Assembly (NCBI GenBank): GCA_014871385.1
Contig: CM026426.1
Span: 103,247,235-103,311,234 of the forward strand
Source of the DNA: Ceratodon purpureus
Taxonomy: Eukaryota > Streptophyta > Bryopsida > Pseudoditrichales > Ditrichaceae
Direction of reading: 5' to 3'
DNA length: 64,000 bases
A program made the position numbers and the translations under genes. The notes below the pieces were generated by a model. That model saw only the letters and a program-made list of their open reading frames with translations, was not told the origin of the DNA and searched no databases. Below are positions 56,145-64,000 of this stretch, piece after piece; the first letter of the stretch is position 1, and each line of letters starts with the position of its first letter.

Positions 56145-57260
56145 TTAGTTAGAACAAGTACTGGTTACTTCTACTTTTCCCCTGCATACAGAACTCTCAC
56201 ACTTGCATTCAAAGTACGGCAGGTCAAGGTCCTCTCTACTGAAGTCAGTTCCATAATCCCATGTCAGTTCCATAATCCCATGTCAGTTCCTCCAATGGCT
56301 GAATTTTCCGCTTCGTAAAGAAAGCTAGCTGGTAAAAGCTCCTGTCTTACCTCCCAACTAGGACTGGAACATCGACTAGGTTCGCATCTTCGCACCTCTA
56401 GATACAGAAAATAAAAGGTTAGGAGTGTGGAAATGCACGTATAAAACGGCTGAGACTAGGAAGAGCAATTCCAAGTGGGACCCACCGGTGGTTGAGGAAT
56501 CTGGCCACATTTCCGAACCGGGTTGCATCCAGGCATAAAGCAGAGTTGTCGTCCAGCACTCGTTCGGCAGCCCAATCGGCATCAATTTGTAAGCTGTAAG
56601 TCGAGCCACCTTTCAGACTGCGGTTCCTATACATCTGTTCAGCGTGTGTCAAGATTTCTCCTGTCATCTCAAAGACAAACGCACCTCTAGGGATCGTACT
56701 GCTGCCCGGATACCCCATCCCATGTGGGCTGTACGGAAAACTTCTACTGCGTATCTCATCCCCTGCTGTACAACATGGTTCCCACAATCGCTACGACATC
56801 CGCACTTAGCATTACACTCAGAAATGAAGGCGCCCGACTTGTGAACCCCACATGTGACAACACTCTCAATACGGCGTAGCTTAGTAGAATAGCACTTTAG
56901 AGTATTTGTACAGTCGTAGGCCTCATGTATGCGTCGTCGGAGAAAAGAATCCGTGAGGAATCCGCCTGCCCTGTATAGAAATCTACCGCCGTTGGCACTT
57001 GTTGCACATTGACATGCACACTTGGCGGTCCTGATGGGCATGAACAGTAGGACCCCACACAGAGACTGGACAGCGTAGGATTCACATGTGCAAGGTCGTA
57101 TACAATGCTCTTGTTGATGTACTGAAAACTAGGCAAAGGAAAATCAGATTTCACAAGAGGGATTGGGGTCTTCTCTAGTCCCCTAGACAAATCTTCAATC
57201 ATATAACTGGACTGGCCTTGGTAGGTTTCCCATCTCAACAGTCCACATTCCCACAAATGT
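56145..57260 (-). pseudogene. SUVR1/2/4-like histone H3K9 methyltransferase (pre-SET, SET, post-SET)
   Basis: From the right: DLSRGLEKTPIPLVKSDFPL and FQYINKSIVYDLAHVNPTLS (SUVR signature before pre-SET). After a frame change come the pre-SET Cys cluster (KCACQCATSANGGRFLYRAG; ECNAKCGCRSDCGNHVVQQG), then GWGIRA. One frame on is the SET domain: PRGAFVFEMTGEILTHAEQM, LDATRFGNVARFLNHR. An intron (56396-56485) falls between the Arg and CEDANLVDVPVLVG. The last exon has FFTKRKIQPLEELTWDYG and post-SET FECKCESSVCRGK, with TAA at 56145-56147. SAM- and catalysis-related NH and Y motifs are all present. A 19-bp tandem duplication (56252-56289) shifts the frame just after ELTWDYG, so this copy is broken. 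It lies inside element B between the transposase and RING genes. The family methylates H3K9 and supports transposon silencing in plants. Confidence 0.85.
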
Positions 57261-57398
57261 TATGCGACAATGTGCATTCATTGAAGTGAACCCCGCAAAC
57301 GAGGCTACAATACAATGTTGGGCCAAAGTTAACTGCATGGCATAAACGCACACACACAGACTACCAAAATTGACATAGAATTTCTATCTTCAGCGCTC

Positions 57399-58450
57399 CT
57401 ACTTCCGGCCCTTGGACGCCGCCCCACCTACCTTACGTTTCTTCTCCCCTTTCTTCTTTCTTGAGCTCCCGGGAGAGGCCTCATCACCGCCATCTACAGC
57501 CTCTGGCTGCTCCTTCGCACGAGCCCTTGTGATCCTTTCTGTCGGAGTGTGGGTTTTCGGTTCTACAAATTCCCCACCAGCAAGAGCTTCGTGAAAAAGC
57601 TGAGTCACGCTCTTATCCACGGAGTGTAGATTTTCAAGGGCAACCTCTTGGCAAGGAGGATTCTGCTGACTGGGGACAGGTTGATTCTCTTTCTTTCCGC
57701 GACTCTCTACTCCCCTCTGGATATCACTTGTAATGGGGAAAGGAGTCAGTAATGGAAAGTAACTTAAGAAAACAGAGTACGCCTAATAAATCTATTAAGA
57801 GTCGGCATACTAAAAAACTGTGAAGAAGTCTTATCTGTGGTTTCCAATGCGGCACTTTCAGCATTTGTCAAGTTGTGTTTCCTCCCGGGTAGACATCGGG
57901 ACTCGGGAACAGGTTATGGCGGTGGAGATGTAACCTCCATGTGCATGTCCACCATCTGTAGGGGAGCAACGACCTCATCTCTGTCCTCCATATGTATTAC
58001 TCAGATTGGAGATTCCCACTTCTCCTTCCCCCCGGGTTGCTCTTCATTACGCTCCTCTACGATTACGGGACTGATGAAGTCTGGGTGGTACGACTTCAAA
58101 ACCGGCAACGTACCCTCCGAAGATTCTACAGCCGCATCCTCCTCACCCTTTTGAGTTGACGTGGTTGTCCCAGAACTGGAGGGGAGCCTAGGCATCTTCA
58201 GGTCACCGTCTTCATCACTTGAGGACTCATCTTCAGAGTCCAGCTCTGGCTCTGAAGGTCGTTTTCTGCCAGCACCTTCTCCCTCTAAGCACTCAAAGAC
58301 GGTTGGTTCATCCCTTTTCCGCTTCGCTCCAGTCGCATTAATCTTCGACAACGTCCTAGAAGGGGCGTGTTGCAACGGTGTCGCCAACACTCTGTCAAGT
58401 GGCACAGCGGGTTGAGGATCGTAAACCTGACTCGACCTCTCTTCTAGCAA
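57399..58450 (-). CDS. Acidic/basic disordered protein, or N-terminal part of the SUVR-like gene
   Basis: Two minus-strand frames. The first, 58450-58001, has RKRDEPTVFECLEGEGAGRK, an acidic serine stretch (EPELDSEDESSSDEDGDLK) and VLKSYHPDFISPVIVEERNE. The second, 57620-57399, has SVTQLFHEALAGGEFVEPK, PTERITRARAKEQ and a lysine-rich end (SRKKKGEKKRKVGG) closed by TAG. The region between is probably an intron or shifted coding. The nuclear-type composition suits a regulatory N-terminus, and SUVR proteins have long disordered N-terminal parts. The stop at 57399 would need an intron (or decay) for a fusion, so a separate gene is also possible. Confidence 0.45.
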
Positions 58451-59262
58451 GATAGAAAGCGATGCAGCAGGCGCATGGAAGGAGAAGCTCGAAGACTCTA
58501 CGCCAAGAACGCACTAAAAATAAAATTTAGTTTAATTAAAAAGTACTAACTCTATAGAAATGGATCAGCAAAAGGACTATCTAGTACCCTGAACGGGACT
58601 CTAATGTATTTTATGCACTGACAATATACCTAGAATACTAACAGTATGCTAAGTGTTATACACCAGGTACTTAAAATGCACAAAAGTAGAGTGAGTATAA
58701 GAATTCTGTACATAGGCTATGAATTTAGTACAAGGGCACAGTGGCTCTATCACTGCATTCGCAAGGAACCATACATTTAGGACTATAACAAGGAAGCCGA
58801 TTAAAGTATATACATAGTTTTAGTACACTAGAAATTCAGCTCCTTTAGACAATGTACCCTTACTGACCACAATGTACTGAATATACTATACACGAGGAAA
58901 GAAGTGCACGAGCAAGTGGACTGTATCCAAGAAGAGTACATTCACAAAGCATGGCCGCAACTTGAAGGTTTAATTCAAGACGTAAGTACATCTACACTCT
59001 GTTAAGTGCACAATAAGTTTGCAAATTTGAAAACTTAGTACTTTAATTATACAATATACACGGATATCACAAATTTTGACCCGAGTGTACTGAGCAAATC
59101 ATTCGCATATACATTAAAACTGAACGTACCATTCGACGGCATCATCTCCTTTGCACAACCTGCCCTCGCCTGGAGAACTCTGCTCTCCTCCTCTACCACG
59201 CCTAGCTGCCTCCCTCGGTCACGCATTTCTGGAGATGAATGTCCCCACCCAAAGCTATTGTA
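58451..59262. other. GTAC-rich spacer between minus-strand genes of element B
   Basis: No coding content. GTAC words are very dense (AAAAGTACTAAC, GGTACTTAAAATG, TTTTAGTACACTAG, AATGTACTGAATA, GTAAGTACATC, TTAGTACTTTAATT). Promoter and untranslated regions probably lie here. Confidence 0.6.
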
Positions 59263-60848
59263 CTAGTCCGGATGGGGAATTGCTCCGCAGCCCTTGGCAA
59301 CGCAAAATTGACAATTGACGAACACCACAGAGGCACAGAAAGGATGGTAAAGGTGTTGACAACAAGATAAAACTACATCATTACAAGGGAAGGGAAAAAG
59401 ACAAAGGCAGCAGGCTGTAATTTCGACTGCAGCAAGAGCGCCTTGACTCCCAACGATGGCCGCATCACTGGACTCCGAGTACACCATAGGGCGCGGCTAG
59501 ATGGACGCATTGCTCTTCCCTCGCTTCAACAGGAAGTTCTTCGCTGACAACGCATCAAATAATTTCTGTCTCCCCTCTAGCATTGCTGCCATCCCCTCAA
59601 GCTCCAATTCTGTGGCTTTTTGTTCATCCAAGTCTACACGCATCTGAGCCGCTTCCTCCTCAAGCTGCTCCTGAATCCCTTCCATCTTGATTTTCTCCCG
59701 AATTTAGCTTAATCCCTCTGCCTCAAGCACGTCGATGCGGACACTTTTCTCTTGAATCTGATGCTTGCAACTATCCACTAAGCAGGTTCTTTGCTTGCAC
59801 TTCGACCTCGCAGCCTCCGTCCTCTCCAAACACTGGACCTTCTTCACAGCCATTGCCTTTAACTCCAAGTGCAACACTCTAATCAACCCCTCTAACTCCT
59901 TCAGCCTCTCATGCACTAATCCCTTCCTCCAGCCCACTAATCCCTCACTACGATCCTGTACACTACCCTGCACGCACACCTAGAACCCATTCCACTCTCA
60001 AAATTTCCATCACAATCCCCTGTCTCTCCAAGGCGGGACCCTAAACCCCCTTCTCCTCGCTCTGTCTTCGTAGGCAGCGGCTTCCTCTTGCTGTCAAATG
60101 TCCCGCCCCCACGCTCCCCCTCCGTTCCAGGCTCCACTTTGATACTGCGCCACTCATTTCCCCGCACATCCACGGGCCCCTTCCCTTCAAAACTCTTCCT
60201 CAACACCAGCAGTTTGGAGAGGTCTTGCTTGTACCTTGAGCGTTGGCGTTTGTTTGTCTTTGCCCCGAAGGCACACCAATCCACAAAACCAGCCCCTTCC
60301 TCGTATTCGAAAGTGACCCCCTCCGCGAACTTAACCTTCACATTATACGGGATTTCTCCAGGTCCATGCTGATACAGGATAGGGTGGAGGAACTTCACCC
60401 GCGCCACGACCTCAGGAACCTTGCAATAAAGCCAACAAAATCCCGCGCGCCCTGCATTTCCATAACGACCTCCGAAGAGCTTCTTCACAGCCTCGGCGCG
60501 TACCGTGTTCTTCCGGAACCGATGAGGGTTGTCACCTTCCAGGGGGACGTTGTACTCCCTGTGGAAATCCGCTCTACCAAGTACGCGAGGGGGCGCCTTC
60601 AGATGCCGGATTTCGGCTTCGACATCCTCTACCGACTGGATTTTCTTCACAGATCTGCCAACCTTCTTCTGCTTAGATGCCGGAACAGCCTCCTCGTTGC
60701 GGACCGCGTCATGGTTTCCCCCTTCCTCATCGCTGCACGCCTCCGTCACGGACTCCTCCCTCCTGCTCGATACGCCGCTCTTTGATTGCACTGGCCTTCT
60801 CCGCCGATTCCCACCCGACGCTGTCCGCGCTTCCAAACTCTCCTCCAT
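59263..60848 (-). pseudogene. Coiled-coil RING-finger protein of element B (frameshifted)
   Basis: It starts with ATG at 60848. The N-terminus is basic/acidic (RTASGGNRRRRPVQSK). A conserved region follows: GRADFHREYNVPLEGDNPHR, LFGGRYGNAGRAGFCWLYCK, HGPGEIPYNVKVKFAEGV, FVDWCAFGAKTNKRQRSRY. After a frame change near 59950-59980 comes a coiled coil (RLKELEGLIRVLHLELKAMA, EQLEEEAAQMRVDLDEQKAT), interrupted by stops at 59704 and 59497. The end is a RING-H2 finger: C-x2-C (CLCL), then C-Q-H-L-Y-H-P-F-C, then C-Q-F-C. The order N-domain, coiled coil, RING is the same as in element A (16112-18102), with a similar length. RING proteins commonly act as E3 ubiquitin ligases, so a role in removing a host factor is conceivable but unproven. 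Confidence 0.7.
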
Positions 60849-61219
60849 GGTGACCCTAAACCCTTAGAAAAAACTGATGGCTATGGCATACCCCTCGATG
60901 ACAATCCCAGCCCCGTAACCCAACGCTCTCTCAAACCCAAGACCCTACCAACCTCGCTATTGCTAAACCCCTCCTTCAATGTCCAGGACGGGCGGAGCAA
61001 TGCACGGCAACAATAACTCATTCAAAACGAAGAATCTCTAACCCCCGCCAAACTGAGGTGCGAGACGACGACCGGTGGTCACCGGTTTCCTAGTAAAGCT
61101 GCGGATGCACCAATTGGTGACCACCGGTTGCTAGTAGAATTGACACCTAACTCACCAACTGAAATGAATAACTCAGTCACTAATGCTTCACGCCTGGGTT
61201 CTAGGAAATCTACATACGG
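60849..61219. other. Upstream region of the RING gene of element B
   Basis: It includes a pair of related segments, GGTCACCGGTTTCCTAGTA and GACCACCGGTTGCTAGTA (about 61078-61135), that also form an inverted arrangement (CCGGTGGTCACCGG). These may be the end of a further nested insertion that covers the AT-rich array. No gene. Confidence 0.4.
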
Positions 61220-62570
61220 GTCTGTTTTTATGAAAAAATATTAGGAATTTAAATGAAATGGACAGCTCACATGGTGGGTGAGTGATAGACTTAGGAAGAT
61301 TGAAAAAGAAAATAAAAAATAAAATAAATAAAAAATAAATAAAATAAATAAAATATATATATATATATATATTTATATATTGATATATAAAATAAAATAA
61401 AACAAGAATGAATTCATGAAGAAAAATAAAATGGAAAACTTAATCCATTAACTTGATCATAAATGATTCAAAAAAAATAAAAATAAATAAATAAAATTAA
61501 AAATTAAAAAATAAATAAATAAAAAATGAAGTGATGAAGAAGAAAAAAAAGAAAATTTATCAATCGAGTAGAACTATAAAAACAAACAAAACAAGACAAT
61601 AAAATAAAATGAATGCAAATGAAGTGGAAAACTAAGAAGGTGATTCAATGAGAGATTTAGGAAGTCTATGGTGAAAGATGTCTACGAAAGGGTTGAACAA
61701 TAAAAAACAACTAAATAAATAAATAAAGATAAGATCCAATAAAAAAGAATGAATGAATAGATGAAGATGATTAAACTTAAAATTGAATCAATATATTAGA
61801 ACTTTAAAAATAAACCCAAAATAATGCAAAAAATTAAAATAAATGCAAATTAAGTGGAGAATTCCAAAGGTGAATATATGACATAAATAGAAAGATAGTA
61901 AAGAATGTCTACAAAAGGGTTGAACAATAAAAGACAATTAAATAAACAAATAAATATAGGACCGAATAAAAGTACGAATGAATGAATAAAGAGAAAAAAA
62001 AATAAAAATTGATCAATTGTGTAGAACTTTAAAAAATAACCAAAAATAAAAAATAAAAAATGCAAATGAAGTAGAAGCTCACAAGGTGAGTAGATGATAG
62101 ATTTAGGGAGTTGGTAAAACAAGTCTATAAAAGGATTGAACAATCAAATAGAATTTAAAAAAGATCTAGGACCCAATAGAAAAAATGAATGAATGGATGA
62201 AGAAGGAAAAACTAAAAATTGAATCAGTGGATTAGGACTATTCAAATAAATAATAAAATTAAAATAAATAATAATGAAATAAAATAAATGGAATTGAAGT
62301 AGAGAATTCATAAGGTGAATAAATGTTTTTTTTTGGTGGATGGGATAGGATGTCTAAAGAAGGATTGAACAATAAAGGAAAATTAAATAAATAGAGAGGA
62401 TAAGGGTAGGAATAAAAAAAAAAATGATGAACATTTGGATGTAGGACAAATAATGAAAAATAAATTAATATATTGATACTTATAAAAAAATAAAAATAAA
62501 ATAAAGATAAAATGAATGCAAATTAAATGGAGAACTCACATGGTGAGTAAATGATAGATTTAATTAAGGG
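61220..62570 (+). repeat. AT-rich tandem array, period about 225-235 bases, 4-6 degenerate copies
   Basis: Landmarks recur: GGGTTGAACAATAAAA near 61691, 61919 and in changed form near 62134 and 62364; AAATGAATGCAAATGAAGTGG near 61610 and relatives; CTCACAAGGTGAGTAGATGA near 62087 and relatives. Long A/T runs and a (TA)n stretch (61354-61382) are included. Probably an insertion separate from element B's own sequence, as GTAC words are absent here. Confidence 0.8.
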
Positions 62571-63153
62571 TTAAGATGTCCTATATACCTACGTTTAATG
62601 TCCCTAATACCATGTCTTGTATCACAAATGTATCCTATGGACAATCATTGAACAAGTATTTCAATCACCCTACACCTTATATTTACAAGTTCAATAGGGA
62701 CACCAAAATTCAAATTATATACAAATTTTCATCACAATAAGCACACCATGTATCCGGTTTCATCAAATATTCATCCAAAATAAGCATAAATTCTACTTAA
62801 CCATAGCTCAAGGCACATAAAAAAATAAAGTTACCAAGTTCTACATCTCAAATCCGTGGCTGCAAGGAAGATCCACATCACAACATTGTTCACATTGGAT
62901 GCTGCAGCCTACTTCAAAGCAGCCAGCTTGTCACCGTCATCTTTTCCCCAGGAATCCTGCACACTATGCTCGCAGCCACTCTGTCCACGTGACGCCGACG
63001 TCCTCCCATTGGTGAAGCCAAATTGGACGATGCTCGTGCCATCAACCATATCCCTTTATCCAACGGCCATTGGTGACTCGGACTTAGTACTCGTGGCAGA
63101 ATACAGTACTTCGGAGTACAACTGGTACAACAGGTTTTTGCCAAAAGTGACAT
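62571..63153. other. Right non-coding region of element B
   Basis: A 101-codon frame at 62856-63161 runs into the terminal repeat and has no domain; I do not call it a gene. GTAC words return close to the end (ACAGTACTTCGGAGTACAAC, GGTACAAC). Confidence 0.45.
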
Positions 63154-63174
63154 GGGTCTAACGTACTTTCACCC
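63154..63174 (-). repeat. Right 21-bp terminal inverted repeat of element B
   Basis: Begins GGGTCTAACGTACT and ends TTTCACCC. Exact inverse of 46132-46152. Confidence 0.92.
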
Positions 63175-64000
63175 ACTGTCACAGATCTGGTCACTGTGAC
63201 TACCACTGTCACAGATCTGGTCACTAGAACTGACAGATCTGCTCCTCTCAAACCCTGGATCGCCACTGTACATGTCACCCCTGAAATAGTACAGATCTCG
63301 TACTGTTCTGGTGTGTGCAGCTTGAGCCACATGGTTTGAACTTAAGCAAGGTCGCCAATGTGAAAGGAGTTTTTTTTTCTTAGTCCTTCAAAAATGAATA
63401 CTATTCTAAATATCTCTGAAATCTTGCGAAATTTTTTGTACTCCCCATGAAATTGCCCTAAATCCTGGCCCTAGATTTGAAACTGCCAATTTAGATCTAT
63501 TCAAATCGTGTTGGTATTTTCCTAGATCCAATACATTTTTCTACTCTCTTTGGTCTGATCTGCAATATCCACTCATTTAAACACCACAGCTACAAGACCC
63601 ACCAGGCAAATTGAATAACCTGGTCCCTCAACCACTCATTTCTGCAATTCCATCCACTGTAGATTATACACATTTTTAGTTATTGTTTGGAAAACAACCT
63701 AGGTGCTGAAGTTATATCCGTTTACCAGTTGTAATTAGCCGTACCAAAGAAGAATTCCAACTACAAATTGGAACACAATTGTATGGTATACTAACAGTGT
63801 CCTTACAAAGAACATGTGAACAAAAAAATACGAACACATTATGGACTACCCAACTGTGACGAAAAAGCGTGACTAGGAATGTCTTCTAGATTGTAACTCG
63901 AACTGAAAATTATCCAATGACAATTTCTTTACCTCAGATCAATCATTACTGTTTAGAAAACACTAGGTAATAAGGGAGTATATAAACACGAGAAAATCTG
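63175..64000 (-). other. Probable continuation of the Ty3 element (5' leader/LTR side) right of element B
   Basis: CTGGTC words resume at once: CACAGATCTGGTCACTGTGA and, 30 bases later, CACAGATCTGGTCACTAGAA, a short direct repeat. The left side of element B ends with GTGGTCACTATAACC. This suits one interrupted sequence. No gene; the last 500 bases are AT-rich without features I recognise. Confidence 0.45.

Larger units (their letters stand above)
46132..63174. mobile_element. Element B: 17-kb DNA transposon with perfect terminal inverted repeats and captured SET gene
   Basis: The first 21 bases (46132-46152, starting GGGTGAAAGTACGTTAG) are the exact reverse complement of the last 21 (63154-63174). 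The match extends inward with one gap through TGT(C)ACTTTTG. Without the nested retroelement (47102-53679) it is about 10.5 kb, close to element A. Its own genes are a transposase (+, broken), a SUVR-like methyltransferase (-), and a coiled-coil RING protein (-). GTAC/AGTACT words occur from end to end, in introns and spacers too, which ties these genes to one element. No clear target duplication: CACTA on the left, ACTGT on the right. Confidence 0.8.

Noticed and set aside
56145..57260. SUVR-like gene taken as an ordinary host gene
   Set aside because: It lies inside perfect 21-bp inverted repeats, next to element genes, in sequence with the element's GTAC word. I keep the host-gene view only as the alternative to test.
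62856..63161. 101-codon frame at the right end of element B
   Set aside because: It runs through the terminal inverted repeat and resembles no protein I know.
46127..63179. Possible target duplication CACTA/CACTG around element B
   Set aside because: The right copy would overlap the last base of the perfect terminal repeat and only 4 of 5 bases agree.
37500..64000. LTR pair for the Ty3 element
   Set aside because: I compared 37.4-38.3 kb with 63.2-64.0 kb by eye and found no convincing shared sequence; one LTR may lie beyond the window.

Overview
The window is nuclear DNA of a plant-lineage (streptophyte) eukaryote. Three things show this: an intron-rich transportin gene with GT-AG introns, a SET-domain gene of the plant SUVR1/2/4 type, and a plant-type HAD/NIF phosphatase fragment. 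The density of nested transposons would suit a large-genome charophyte alga such as Chara, but that is a guess from general character and not something the sequence proves. No rRNA, tRNA or CRISPR was recognised.

Layout. 1-4.4 kb holds the 3' part of a transportin-1 (importin beta-2) gene, 15 exons on the plus strand; it is the only clearly intact host gene. 4.4-7.8 kb holds a gene-free stretch, a fragment of the U5 snRNP GTPase gene SNU114/CLO (minus strand) and a truncated LINE (minus strand). 7.8-22.5 kb is a gag-only-like retroelement split by an 11.35-kb DNA transposon with terminal inverted repeats (element A, about 9828-21183). Element A encodes a transposase-like protein, a coiled-coil RING-finger protein and a third protein of unknown function. 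22.4-32 kb is a decayed multi-part gene, ending in a HAD/NIF phosphatase fragment. It is broken by a piggyBac-type MITE (TTAA target) and by a 5.1-kb hAT-type foldback element (perfect 8-bp target duplication). 32-37.8 kb is mostly unassigned, with one multi-exon minus-strand gene of unknown function. 38-46.1 kb is a decayed Ty3/gypsy element on the minus strand.

46.1-63.2 kb is a second, 17-kb DNA transposon (element B), apparently inserted in the 5' region of that Ty3 element. Its ends are perfect 21-bp inverted repeats. It carries a broken transposase gene, a SUVR-like histone H3K9 methyltransferase gene and a second coiled-coil RING protein. A gag-like retroelement (47102-53679, 5-bp target duplication GTACT) sits inside element B, and a hAT-type element (48798-51918, near-perfect 8-bp target duplication) sits inside that. 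This makes a nest four levels deep.

The main discovery candidate is a pattern shared by elements A and B. Both are large TIR transposons that carry a transposase plus a coiled-coil RING-finger gene, and each has a different third gene. Each large element is also peppered, in coding and non-coding sequence alike, with its own short word: the palindrome TGCTGNCAGCA in A, AGTACT/GTAC in B, CCGGAT and ACCGGT in the two gag-like retroelements, and GACCAG/CTGGTC in Ty3. With the encoded chromatin (SET) and ubiquitin-type (RING) proteins, this suggests element-specific DNA-binding or silencing-control systems, comparable in logic to the VANC/VANDAL anti-silencing system of Arabidopsis. That functional reading is inference; the words, repeats and domains are seen directly. 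Most element genes are damaged by stops (often TAG where CAG is expected), frameshifts or deletions.
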